A DNA stretch of 45,475 bases from an uncultured Parolsenella sp. (GTDB taxonomy: Bacteria > Actinomycetota > Coriobacteriia > Coriobacteriales > Atopobiaceae), in assembly GCA_934668375.1 (NCBI GenBank), contig CAKUNF010000014.1, positions 1 through 45,475 of the forward strand. The letters run 5' to 3'. The translations under genes were made by a program, and so were the position numbers. Below are positions 14,496 to 20,716 of the stretch, in pieces. Within the stretch, counting starts at the first letter, position 1, and the number at the start of each line of letters is the position of its first letter. The notes beneath the pieces are model-generated. The model was not told the DNA's origin and did not search any database. It saw only the letters and a program-made list of their open reading frames with translations.

Positions 14496-14948
14496 GTGAC
14501 TGACGGATTTGCGATCGCGATCGTGAGCCTGCTGTTCGCGGTGTTCGGCATCGTCGTGGGCTTCCACCTCGGCGACGAGGCGGGCGCCCGCTGCGAGGGC
14601 ACCGCGCGCTACGCCACGGCCAACCTCGTTGCCATCCTTGCCGGCTCGCTGCTGTTCATGGTCGTGTGGATGTTCGGCTACGTCGTTCTCGGCATGTTCG
14701 CGTTCGGCGCCGTCGCGGGCGCCGTGGCCGGCCTCAAGTTTGGCTACGGCGAGTCCGTGGGCCCCTGGAAGTTCGTGGACCGGCTCATGACGCCGGCCGC
14801 CCGCCAGCGCGACCGCGAGCGGGCGCGCGTGAGACGTGCCGCCGTCAGGCGCGCCAAGACGGGCGCGGCCGAGCCCGAGCTCATGAGCGTGACCGACCCG
14901 CATGTGGGCGAGCATGGCAAGGGCGGCAAGAGGACAGAGGGCAAGTAG
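14496..14948 (+). CDS. Small membrane protein, unknown function
   Basis: A 150-residue protein starting at a GTG 3 bp after the dehydrogenase stop, with GAGGGAT upstream. Residues about 5-25 and 45-85 are hydrophobic (AIVSLLFAVFGIVVGFHLG; NLVAILAGSLLFMVVWMFGY, then VVLGMFAFGAVAGAVAG), giving two or three membrane helices. The last 55 residues are strongly basic and hydrophilic (RQRDRERARVRRAAVRRAK) and probably cytoplasmic; they could touch nucleic acid or lipid headgroups. I do not recognise a family. Spacing of 3 bp on each side puts it in one operon with the dehydrogenase and the NYN protein. Confidence 0.75.
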   Translation: MTDGFAIAIVSLLFAVFGIVVGFHLGDEAGARCEGTARYATANLVAILAGSLLFMVVWMFGYVVLGMFAFGAVAGAVAGLKFGYGESVGPWKFVDRLMTPAARQRDRERARVRRAAVRRAKTGAAEPELMSVTDPHVGEHGKGGKRTEGK

Positions 14949-14951
14949 CGC

Positions 14952-15743
14952 ATGCAGGACATGAACCAGACCGGAACGCCGCAGGGTACGATCGCGGTGC
15001 TCATAGACTACGAGAACCTTGCGCTGGGCACGGGCAAGCGACGCCGCGGCGGCCACCAGCAGCCCGGCCCCGCTCCGGATGTCAAGGCCATCCTCGCGCG
15101 TCTCGTCGACAAGGGCCGCATCGTGGCCAAGCGCGCCTACTGCGACTGGCAGCGATTCGACGGCGTCGTGACGCCGCTCCACGAGCTGGGAATCGAGCTC
15201 ATCGAGATCCCGGACCGCGCCCATACGGGCAAGAACTCGGCCGACATCCGCCTGGCCGTGGACGCCATGGAGATGTGCCTCACGAAGACCCACATCGACA
15301 CGTTCGCCATCCTCTCGGGCGACTCGGACTTCTCGCCGCTCGTCTCGAAGCTGCGCGAGTTCGACAAGACCGTCATCGGCGTGGGCATGCGCGAGTCAAC
15401 GAGCTCGCTGCTCGCCGAGGTGTGCGACGAGTTCATCTTCTACGAGGACATCGTCTCGCCCGGCGGCATCCCCGAGTACGAGAGCCGCGTGGCGGCCGAC
15501 AAGCGCCCGTGCTACAAGCTGCTGCTCGAGACGATCGACGCACTGCAGCGCGAGACGGACGGCTTCATCCTGGCGTCGCTGCTCAAGGGCGCCATGCGCC
15601 GCAAGCAGCCGCAGTTCTCGGAGCGCACGTACGGGTTCCGCTCGTTCACGGCGCTGCTCAACGAGGCGTCGAGCCTGGGGCTCATCAAGATACATAACGA
15701 CCAGCGCAGCGGCACGGCCGTTGTCGACGGTTTTTGCGAGTAA
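14952..15743 (+). CDS. NYN-domain ribonuclease with C-terminal LOTUS/OST-HTH domain
   Basis: A 263-residue protein. Residues about 13-165 are a NYN (PIN-like) domain with the acidic set of a metal-dependent nuclease: VLIDYENLAL, NSADIRLAVDAME and ILSGDSDFSPLV. Residues about 190-258 (KLLLETIDALQRETDGFILA and FRSFTALLNEASSLGLIKI) match the winged-helix LOTUS/OST-HTH fold, which binds RNA. The same pairing occurs in bacterial LabA-like proteins and eukaryotic MARF1/Limkain. An RNA-processing or RNA-decay role in the cytoplasm is likely; targets are unknown. It starts 3 bp after the membrane protein gene, whose basic tail might recruit it. Domain calls are firm, biological role is inference. Confidence 0.85.
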   Translation: MQDMNQTGTPQGTIAVLIDYENLALGTGKRRRGGHQQPGPAPDVKAILARLVDKGRIVAKRAYCDWQRFDGVVTPLHELGIELIEIPDRAHTGKNSADIRLAVDAMEMCLTKTHIDTFAILSGDSDFSPLVSKLREFDKTVIGVGMRESTSSLLAEVCDEFIFYEDIVSPGGIPEYESRVAADKRPCYKLLLETIDALQRETDGFILASLLKGAMRRKQPQFSERTYGFRSFTALLNEASSLGLIKIHNDQRSGTAVVDGFCE

Positions 15744-15756
15744 GGGAGAAGATCAC

Positions 15757-16377
15757 ATGACCGAGGAGAACAGCACGCCCGCACGCAAGAAGCTCGGCGA
15801 GGGCGTCATCACCATGGTGGACCGCCTCATCGACGAGCTCTCCGGCCCGGTGCGCCGCACGCGCCAGGAGGCTGCCTCCGCCCTGGCCGAGATGTGCCGC
15901 GAGCACCCCGAGACCGTGGAGCCCGACGTCGAGCGCGTCACCGAGGCGCTCGTCGACGCCCTGTACCGTCCCGAGGCCCAGACGCGCTGGGAGGCCCTGG
16001 GGGCGCTGCGCGAGGTCGCCGCAAGCCATCCCGAGCTCGCCGTTCAGGCCTTTGAGGGGGCCGAGACCTCGCTGTTTGACGAGAACTCGAGCCGCGTGCG
16101 CATCGAGGCCTTCCGCCTGCTCGCCCGTCTCGGCGCCTCCTCGCCCGAGCTTTCTGACAAGGTCTGGCCGTTGCTCGACGAGGCCATCCAGTGCTTCCAC
16201 GGGGACCTTGGCTACCGCGACATGCTCGACAGCCTTCTCGAGTTCGCCGAGGGCAACGCGAGCGACGCCTCCAAGCAGGCGCTCGTGGACCGCATCAGCT
16301 TTGACGTCACGGGCGGCCGCGGCTACGTCAAGACCTGCTCGGCCAAGATTGCCGACGCCGTGAAGGCCGGCAAGTAA
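15757..16377 (+). CDS. HEAT-like helical repeat protein
   Basis: A 206-residue, mostly helical acidic protein. TRQEAASALAEMCREHPETV, TRWEALGALREVAASHPELA and VRIEAFRLLARLGASSPEL recur about every 40 residues, the pattern of HEAT/armadillo-type helical pairs. Such proteins are scaffolds; no catalytic motif is visible and no secretion signal is present. It starts 13 bp after the NYN gene behind AAGGGAG and appears to be the last gene of the run begun at 13368. It may be a binding partner of the NYN protein, which is inference from position only. Confidence 0.75.
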   Translation: MTEENSTPARKKLGEGVITMVDRLIDELSGPVRRTRQEAASALAEMCREHPETVEPDVERVTEALVDALYRPEAQTRWEALGALREVAASHPELAVQAFEGAETSLFDENSSRVRIEAFRLLARLGASSPELSDKVWPLLDEAIQCFHGDLGYRDMLDSLLEFAEGNASDASKQALVDRISFDVTGGRGYVKTCSAKIADAVKAGK

Positions 16378-16392
16378 CCGCACGTTTCCGTC

Positions 16393-16432
16393 GCGTGACG
16401 CCCGTGGGTCCCAGCGCCCGCGGGCGTCACGC
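16393..16432. terminator. Long perfect hairpin before the isocitrate dehydrogenase promoter
   Basis: GCGTGACGCCCG (16393-16404) pairs fully with 16421-16432 and the stem can extend four more pairs, leaving an 8-nt loop. There is no T-tract. It ends 7 bp before the next -10 box. Confidence 0.5.
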
Positions 16433-16439
16433 GCATGCG

Positions 16440-16445
16440 TACAAT
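16440..16445 (+). promoter_or_regulatory. -10 box (TACAAT) for the dehydrogenase gene
   Basis: GCGTACAATCTCG lies 31 bp before the start codon. No recognisable -35; the upstream space is taken by the hairpin. Confidence 0.5.
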
Positions 16446-16476
16446 CTCGGGCACTGTCATACGAGAAGGGGGACAC

Positions 16477-17571
16477 ATGCGCCACCAGGTAACGCTCATT
16501 CCGGGAGACGGCATCGGCCCGGAGATCTCCGCGGCGATGCGGGAGGTCGTGGAGGCCACGGGCGTGTCGATAGACTGGCACGTCCAGGAGGCCGGCGCCA
16601 AGGTCATGGACGAGGAGGGCACGCCGCTGCCCGAGCGCGTCCTGGACTCGGTGCGCGAGACGGGCACGGCCATCAAGGGCCCCGTCACCACGCCGGTTGG
16701 CTCGGGCTTCCGCAGCGTCAACGTGGCGCTGCGCCGCGCGTTCGACCTGTACGCCTGCGTGCGCCCCTGCACCTCCATGCCCGGCGACGGTAGCCGCTAC
16801 GAGGACGTTGACCTTGTCATCGTGCGCGAGAACACCGAGGACCTCTATGCGGGCATCGAGTTCGAGCAGGGCAGCGACGGCGCGCGCTCCATCATGGAGA
16901 CGGTCGCCGCGGCCGGTGCCGGCGCCATCAAGCCGGACTCCGCCATCTCGCTCAAGCCCATCAGCGTGAGCGGCTCGGAGCGCATCGTGCGCTACGCGTT
17001 CGACTACGCCCTCGCCAACGGCCGCCACAAGGTCACGGCCGTGCACAAGGCAAACATCATGAAGTGCACGGACGGCCTGTTCCTGCACACGGCCCAGCGC
17101 GTGGCCGACCAGTACCCCGACATCGCCTTCGACGCCAAGATCGTCGACGCCACGTGCATGGGCCTCGTCCAGAACCCGAACGACTTCGACGTCCTCGTGC
17201 TGCCCAACCTCTACGGTGACATCGTGAGCGACCTGTGCGCCGGCCTCGTGGGCGGCCTTGGCCTGGCTCCGGGCGCCAACATCGGTGCCAAGCAGGCCAT
17301 CTTCGAGGCCACCCATGGCAGCGCGCCCGACATCGCGGGCAAGGACCTCGCCAACCCCACGGCCATGATCCTGTCCGCTGCCATGATGCTCGATCACCTG
17401 GGCGAGGGCGAGGCGGCCGGTCGCATCCGCACGGCCGTGCGCCAGACGCTCTCGGCCGGCGAGCGGGTCACCGCTGACATCCGTCGCCAGCTCACCGGCA
17501 GCGCCGAGGGTGCCGTGGGCACGCGCGCCTATGGAGCTGCCGTCGCGAAGGCCGTCAGCGAGCTCGCCTAG
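16477..17571 (+). CDS. Isocitrate/isopropylmalate dehydrogenase family, probably NAD-isocitrate dehydrogenase
   Basis: A 364-residue beta-decarboxylating dehydrogenase. VTLIPGDGIGPEIS opens the fold; VIVRENTEDLYAGIE is the substrate-loop form of isocitrate rather than isopropylmalate dehydrogenases; VTAVHKANIMKCTDGLF carries the catalytic lysine; VLPNLYGDIVSDLCAGLVGG binds the metal; EATHGSAPDIAGKDLANP contacts the cofactor. It probably converts isocitrate to 2-oxoglutarate to supply glutamate. Homoisocitrate or tartrate dehydrogenase activity cannot be excluded. Start follows AGAAGGGGG. No other citrate-cycle gene is adjacent and the gene seems monocistronic. Confidence 0.88.
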   Translation: MRHQVTLIPGDGIGPEISAAMREVVEATGVSIDWHVQEAGAKVMDEEGTPLPERVLDSVRETGTAIKGPVTTPVGSGFRSVNVALRRAFDLYACVRPCTSMPGDGSRYEDVDLVIVRENTEDLYAGIEFEQGSDGARSIMETVAAAGAGAIKPDSAISLKPISVSGSERIVRYAFDYALANGRHKVTAVHKANIMKCTDGLFLHTAQRVADQYPDIAFDAKIVDATCMGLVQNPNDFDVLVLPNLYGDIVSDLCAGLVGGLGLAPGANIGAKQAIFEATHGSAPDIAGKDLANPTAMILSAAMMLDHLGEGEAAGRIRTAVRQTLSAGERVTADIRRQLTGSAEGAVGTRAYGAAVAKAVSELA

Positions 17572-17661
17572 GCTCGGCGGGGGTAGACTTAACCAGAATA
17601 AGGGAGTCGCAGCCGGGCACCGCGAGTGCTCGGCTGCATGATTGAACAGGGAGCTTCTCGC

Positions 17662-18546
17662 ATGGCAAACAAGCACAGCGACAAGGACGCCCGCACGTCG
17701 GTCGCATCCTCGCCCAGGCAGCTGGGCATGCCCGTCGTTGCGGTGGCGGTCGTCGTCGCTCTTATCGTGGGCGTGCTTCTCGGGCACTTCGTCCTGGGCG
17801 GCAGCGGGCTGTCCGCGTCGTTCTCCGGCAAGACGAGCGTGGCCGAGGGCGACCTTGACCAGGTCATCGCCACCTACACGTACAAGGGCAAGACCGAGAG
17901 CGTCACCGTGCGCGACGCCATCGAGTCCCAGAGCTCGCTTGACGCCGTGAAGGACGCGGACGGCAACTACACGCTGCCCAACGCGGACTCCGCGCTTGCC
18001 GTCGCCCGCAACAAGATCCTCGCGCAGGTTGCCGCCGACGAGGGCATCACCGTCTCCGACGACGAGCTGAGCAGCTACGCCGAGCAGATCCTGGGATCGT
18101 CCGACATCTCCTCGATCGCCTCGCAGTACGGCCTCACCGAGGACCAGGCCAAGGAGACCATCCGCCAGAGCGCATCCATGTACAAGCTCAAGCAGCAGGT
18201 GTGCTCCACGGACGCCGGCACCATGCCCGACGCGCCTGCCGCCCCCGCCGATGACGACCAGGACGCCGCCACGGCCGAGTATGGCGCCTACATCGTGGGC
18301 CTGCTTGGTGACGAGTGGGACTCCACGAACAACACGTGGGCCCGCACGGACGGTCCGTACTACGACGCCCTCAAGGACGAGACCTGGACGCCGGACTCCG
18401 CCACCTACGCGCAGGCGCAGATCGCCTACTCGGTGGCCTACCAGCAGTACGCCCAGTCCGCGAGCGCCTCGAGCACCGAGTGGACCAACTACGTGAACGG
18501 CATCCTATCGAGCGCCTCCATCCAGATCGCGACGCTCGGCGCCTAG
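17662..18546 (+). CDS. Membrane-anchored SurA/PrsA-like foldase domain protein
   Basis: A 294-residue protein with one N-terminal membrane anchor (residues about 23-47, MPVVAVAVVVALIVGVLLGH) and an extracytoplasmic body. VRDAIESQSSLDAVKDADGN, ARNKILAQVAADEGITVSDDE and YGLTEDQAKETIRQS resemble the N-terminal chaperone domain of SurA and trigger-factor-like secretion foldases. No parvulin domain is evident; the C-terminal half is rich in Trp, Tyr, Ser and Ala. It probably helps secreted proteins fold or binds peptides outside the membrane. Start 17662 follows GGGAG; an ATG eight codons upstream lacks a site. A TAGACT -10-like box lies at 17584-17589. Confidence 0.7.
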   Translation: MANKHSDKDARTSVASSPRQLGMPVVAVAVVVALIVGVLLGHFVLGGSGLSASFSGKTSVAEGDLDQVIATYTYKGKTESVTVRDAIESQSSLDAVKDADGNYTLPNADSALAVARNKILAQVAADEGITVSDDELSSYAEQILGSSDISSIASQYGLTEDQAKETIRQSASMYKLKQQVCSTDAGTMPDAPAAPADDDQDAATAEYGAYIVGLLGDEWDSTNNTWARTDGPYYDALKDETWTPDSATYAQAQIAYSVAYQQYAQSASASSTEWTNYVNGILSSASIQIATLGA

Positions 18547-18552
18547 GGTCGC

Positions 18553-19761
18553 ATGGACGTCATCGTCAGCAGATGTCTGTTGGGCGAGCGCTGCCGCTAT
18601 GACGGCGGCGCTCGCCCTTCTGCTTGCGTGGCCGCCCTGTGCGAGCGCACGGCCCGGGCAGGCGGCCGCGTCGTGGGCGTGTGCCCCGAGATGGACGGTG
18701 GGCTTGGCTGTCCGCGCCCGCCTGCCGAGATTCGCGGCGGCCGCGTGCTTACGGCGGCGGGCGCGGACGTCACGGCGGCCTACGAGAGGGGAGTGGCCGT
18801 GGCGCTCGACCGCGCAAGGGAGTGCTCGGCGCCGCTGGCCGTCCTGAAGGCCAAGAGCCCCGCCTGCGGCCACGGGCTGGTCTACGATGGGAGCTTCACA
18901 GGGAGACTCGTGAGCGGCTCTGGGCTGTGCGCCCAGGCGCTCGAGAGGGAGGGGATCGTCGTGGTTGATGAGAACGTCGTCGAGGGGTGCCGCGCGAGCG
19001 TCGAGCACCCGGTGGCAATCGTGCTGGGCAGCGGCCTTGGCGCGCTTGCCGGTCTCGTGAAGCCCGTGCGCCGCATTCCGTACGAGGACATCGAGGGGTT
19101 CCCGGCCCATGCGCGCCCCATCCCCGGCCATAAGTTTGAGGCCACGGTCGGCACGCTCGACGGCGTGCCCGTCGTGGTCTATCCGGGGCGCGTCCACCTC
19201 TACCAGGGTTACGGCCCGGCCGAGGTGGCCTCGCTCGTGCGCCACGCCCACAAGCTCGGATGCCGCGACATCGTATTTGCCTGCTCCACGGGCGCCATCG
19301 CCGGTCGCGGCCACGTGGGCCTGGGCCTCATCACGGACCACCTCAACCTCACGGGCGCAAACCCGCTCGTCGAGGACGAGGACCTCGCCTGCGTGGACTC
19401 GCCGTTCGTGGGCATGACGGACGCCTATACGCCCTATCTGCGCGAACTTGCGGCAGACGTGGCGCAGCAGGAGGGCATCGAGCTGCAGCAGGGCGTCTAC
19501 GCCGGCCTTCTCGGCCCGAGCTTCGAGACGGCGGCGGAGGTGGCGGCGCTTGGGTGCCTCGGCGCGTCCTTCGCCGGCATGTCGCTCGTGTGCGAGGCCA
19601 TCATGGCCCACGCGCTCGGCATGAACGTGCTTGGCCTCACGCTTGCGGCGAACATGGCCGGCGAGGCGGGCGTCACGCACGAGAGCGTGCTCGAGGTGGC
19701 GGCCCAGCACGAGGCGGACTTCGAGCGCCTCGTCCGCGGGGTTCTCGCGCGCCTCAAGTAG
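18553..19761 (+). CDS. Fusion of DUF523 (TudS-like desulfidase) and purine nucleoside phosphorylase
   Basis: One continuous 402-residue frame with two domains. Residues 1-150 are DUF523: SRCLLGERCRYDGG, VCPEMDGGLGCPRPPAEI and KSPACGHGLVYDG place cysteines C8, C44 and C105 as in TudS thiouracil desulfidases, which hold a [4Fe-4S] cluster on three cysteines. Residues about 151-402 are a trimeric-type purine nucleoside phosphorylase: VLGSGLGALAG, PGRVHLYQGYGPAEV, GPSFETAAEV, GMSLVCEAIMAHALGM and LTLAANMAG. PNP splits purine nucleosides with phosphate. The fusion suggests salvage of thiolated nucleosides: base release followed by sulfur removal. That coupling is inference. Start MDVIVSRCLLG lies 6 bp after the preceding stop. 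A strong terminator follows. Confidence 0.88.
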   Translation: MDVIVSRCLLGERCRYDGGARPSACVAALCERTARAGGRVVGVCPEMDGGLGCPRPPAEIRGGRVLTAAGADVTAAYERGVAVALDRARECSAPLAVLKAKSPACGHGLVYDGSFTGRLVSGSGLCAQALEREGIVVVDENVVEGCRASVEHPVAIVLGSGLGALAGLVKPVRRIPYEDIEGFPAHARPIPGHKFEATVGTLDGVPVVVYPGRVHLYQGYGPAEVASLVRHAHKLGCRDIVFACSTGAIAGRGHVGLGLITDHLNLTGANPLVEDEDLACVDSPFVGMTDAYTPYLRELAADVAQQEGIELQQGVYAGLLGPSFETAAEVAALGCLGASFAGMSLVCEAIMAHALGMNVLGLTLAANMAGEAGVTHESVLEVAAQHEADFERLVRGVLARLK

Positions 19762-19791
19762 GGGAGCGCTCGTCGCACATATCGCGTCCTT

Positions 19792-19830
19792 GCGGGCGGT
19801 CCGGAAGCATTCCCGGGCCGCCCGCTTTTT
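19792..19830 (+). terminator. Rho-independent terminator after the TudS-PNP gene
   Basis: GCGGGCGG-T-CCGG pairs with CCGG-G-CCGCCCGC (13 pairs including one wobble) followed by TTTTT. Confidence 0.9.
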
Positions 19831-19832
19831 CT

Positions 19833-19872
19833 GCCCAAAGGTGCCCAAAGGGGACGTAGCCCTTTGGGCATG
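19833..19872 (+). repeat. Solo REP arm plus REP-like palindrome, subtype B
   Basis: A partial TGCCCAAAG arm at 19832-19840 precedes a full palindrome (19841-19872) with arms GCCCAAAGGG/CCCTTTGGGC and core GACGTAG. It is nearly the reverse complement of the copy at 2891-2920. Confidence 0.8.
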
Positions 19873-19888
19873 TGCGGTCTCTTACAAG

Positions 19889-19910
19889 AAGTTAACGTAG
19901 CCTAACGGTT
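19889..19910. promoter_or_regulatory. DtxR/IdeR-like iron box 1, upstream of feoA
   Basis: AAGTTAACGTAGCCTAACGG: 12 of 19 positions match the DtxR/IdeR consensus as I recall it, including the continuous TAGCCTAAC. It lies 9 bp upstream of the -35 box. Confidence 0.5.
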
Positions 19911-19918
19911 CGCCATGG

Positions 19919-19947
19919 TTGACTCGTCACAAAGTTAGTCACATACT
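19919..19947 (+). promoter_or_regulatory. Promoter of the feo operon (TTGACT-N17-CATACT)
   Basis: The -35 is at 19919-19924, the -10 at 19942-19947 with optimal 17-bp spacing, 45 bp before the feoA start. It is flanked by two related operator-like boxes, which would let an iron-loaded repressor block it. Confidence 0.7.
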
Positions 19948-19952
19948 ACTTC

Positions 19953-19972
19953 AAGTTAACTGCAGACAACTT
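19953..19972. promoter_or_regulatory. Iron box 2, just after the feo -10
   Basis: AAGTTAACTGCAGACAACTT has AAGTT/AACTT ends and shares AAGTTAAC with box 1. It covers the expected transcription start. Confidence 0.45.
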
Positions 19973-19991
19973 CTCACGAGGAGCGTGTCAT

Positions 19992-20228
19992 ATGCCGGTC
20001 ACAGGAGCCCAGCTTCCGCTTGCCATGGCCCACGAGGGCCAGGCCGTCCACGTCAAGAGGGTGAGCGGCAACGCCGAGATGCGCCGTCACCTCGAGAACC
20101 TCGGCTTCGTCGAGGGCGCGGAGGTGAGCGTCGTGAGCCAGAGCGGCTCGTCCGGCACGATCGTCAAGGTCAAGGGCGCCCAGCTCGGCGTCGACCACGC
20201 CACGTGCATGCACGTGTTCGTCTGTTAG
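19992..20228 (+). CDS. feoA: FeoA, first copy
   Basis: A 78-residue SH3-like protein: LPLAMAHEGQAVHVKRVSGN, MRRHLENLGFVEGAEVSVVS and GTIVKVKGAQLGVD are the FeoA pattern. FeoA is a small cytoplasmic partner of the ferrous iron transporter FeoB. It is followed by a second feoA and feoB, and a strong promoter with iron boxes lies upstream. The start follows CACGAGGAG. The C-terminal DHATCMHVFVC includes two cysteines that the second copy lacks; whether they matter is unknown. Confidence 0.9.
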   Translation: MPVTGAQLPLAMAHEGQAVHVKRVSGNAEMRRHLENLGFVEGAEVSVVSQSGSSGTIVKVKGAQLGVDHATCMHVFVC

Positions 20229-20339
20229 CGCACCCGCGCCCAAGCGGGCGCCGCGGCGCCGGGGCTTCCGGCGCATGACATGGTTTCAACCATGCCGGCC
20301 GTGACAAGGCCGGTGGGAGAGGAAAGAGAGGGAAACAAG
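20229..20339 (+). other. Hairpin-rich spacer between the two feoA genes
   Basis: Four stem-loops follow one another: GCGCCC/GGGCGC, GCGCCGG/CCGGCGC, CATGGTT/AACCATG and CCGGCC/GGCCGG. None has a T-tract, so they may stabilise or segment the mRNA. Confidence 0.5.
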
Positions 20340-20567
20340 GTGACAACGCTCAGGGACATCCCCGTTGGATCCTCGTGCACGGTGAAGGCACTCACCGGCA
20401 CCGGCGCCGTGAAGCGCCGCATCATGGACATGGGCATCACGAAGGGTGCCAAGGTCACGGTGGTCAAGGTGGCCCCGCTCGGCGACCCGCTCGAGCTCAA
20501 CGTCCGTGGCTACGAGCTCTCCATCCGCAAGGATGAGGCCGAGAAGGTCGAGGTCGAGCCCGCGTAG
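20340..20567 (+). CDS. feoA: FeoA, second copy
   Basis: A 75-residue FeoA-type SH3-like protein: TLRDIPVGSSCTVKALTGTG, KRRIMDMGITKGAKVTVVK and LGDPLELNVRGYELSIRKDE. I chose the GTG at 20340 because GAGAGGGAA sits at the right distance and the length matches FeoA; an ATG at 20280 would add 20 residues encoded by hairpin sequence. Tandem FeoA proteins are known in several anaerobes and may bind FeoB together or one may be regulatory. The feoB start lies 149 bp downstream across another hairpin-rich spacer. Confidence 0.88.
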   Translation: MTTLRDIPVGSSCTVKALTGTGAVKRRIMDMGITKGAKVTVVKVAPLGDPLELNVRGYELSIRKDEAEKVEVEPA

Positions 20568-20598
20568 GACTCGCCTGGTCGCCGGCTTGCCCGGCATG

Positions 20599-20616
20599 CC
20601 CTCGCGCGTGCGAGGG
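20599..20616 (+). other. CCCTCGC/GCGAGGG hairpin in the feoA-feoB spacer
   Basis: A perfect 7-bp stem with a GCGT loop. Weaker stems surround it (GCCGG/CCGGC at 20581-20595; GGTCC/GGACC near 20656-20672). No T-tract, so an operon-internal structure. Confidence 0.45.
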
Positions 20617-20716
20617 GGCGCGGTCTCATGGGGACCTCCGCGCCACATTGAAAAGGTCCGGCAAAAGGGACCAGGGGGCCGACCCCGCCCCCAGCAAGAA
20701 CCCAAGAAAGGGAGTC

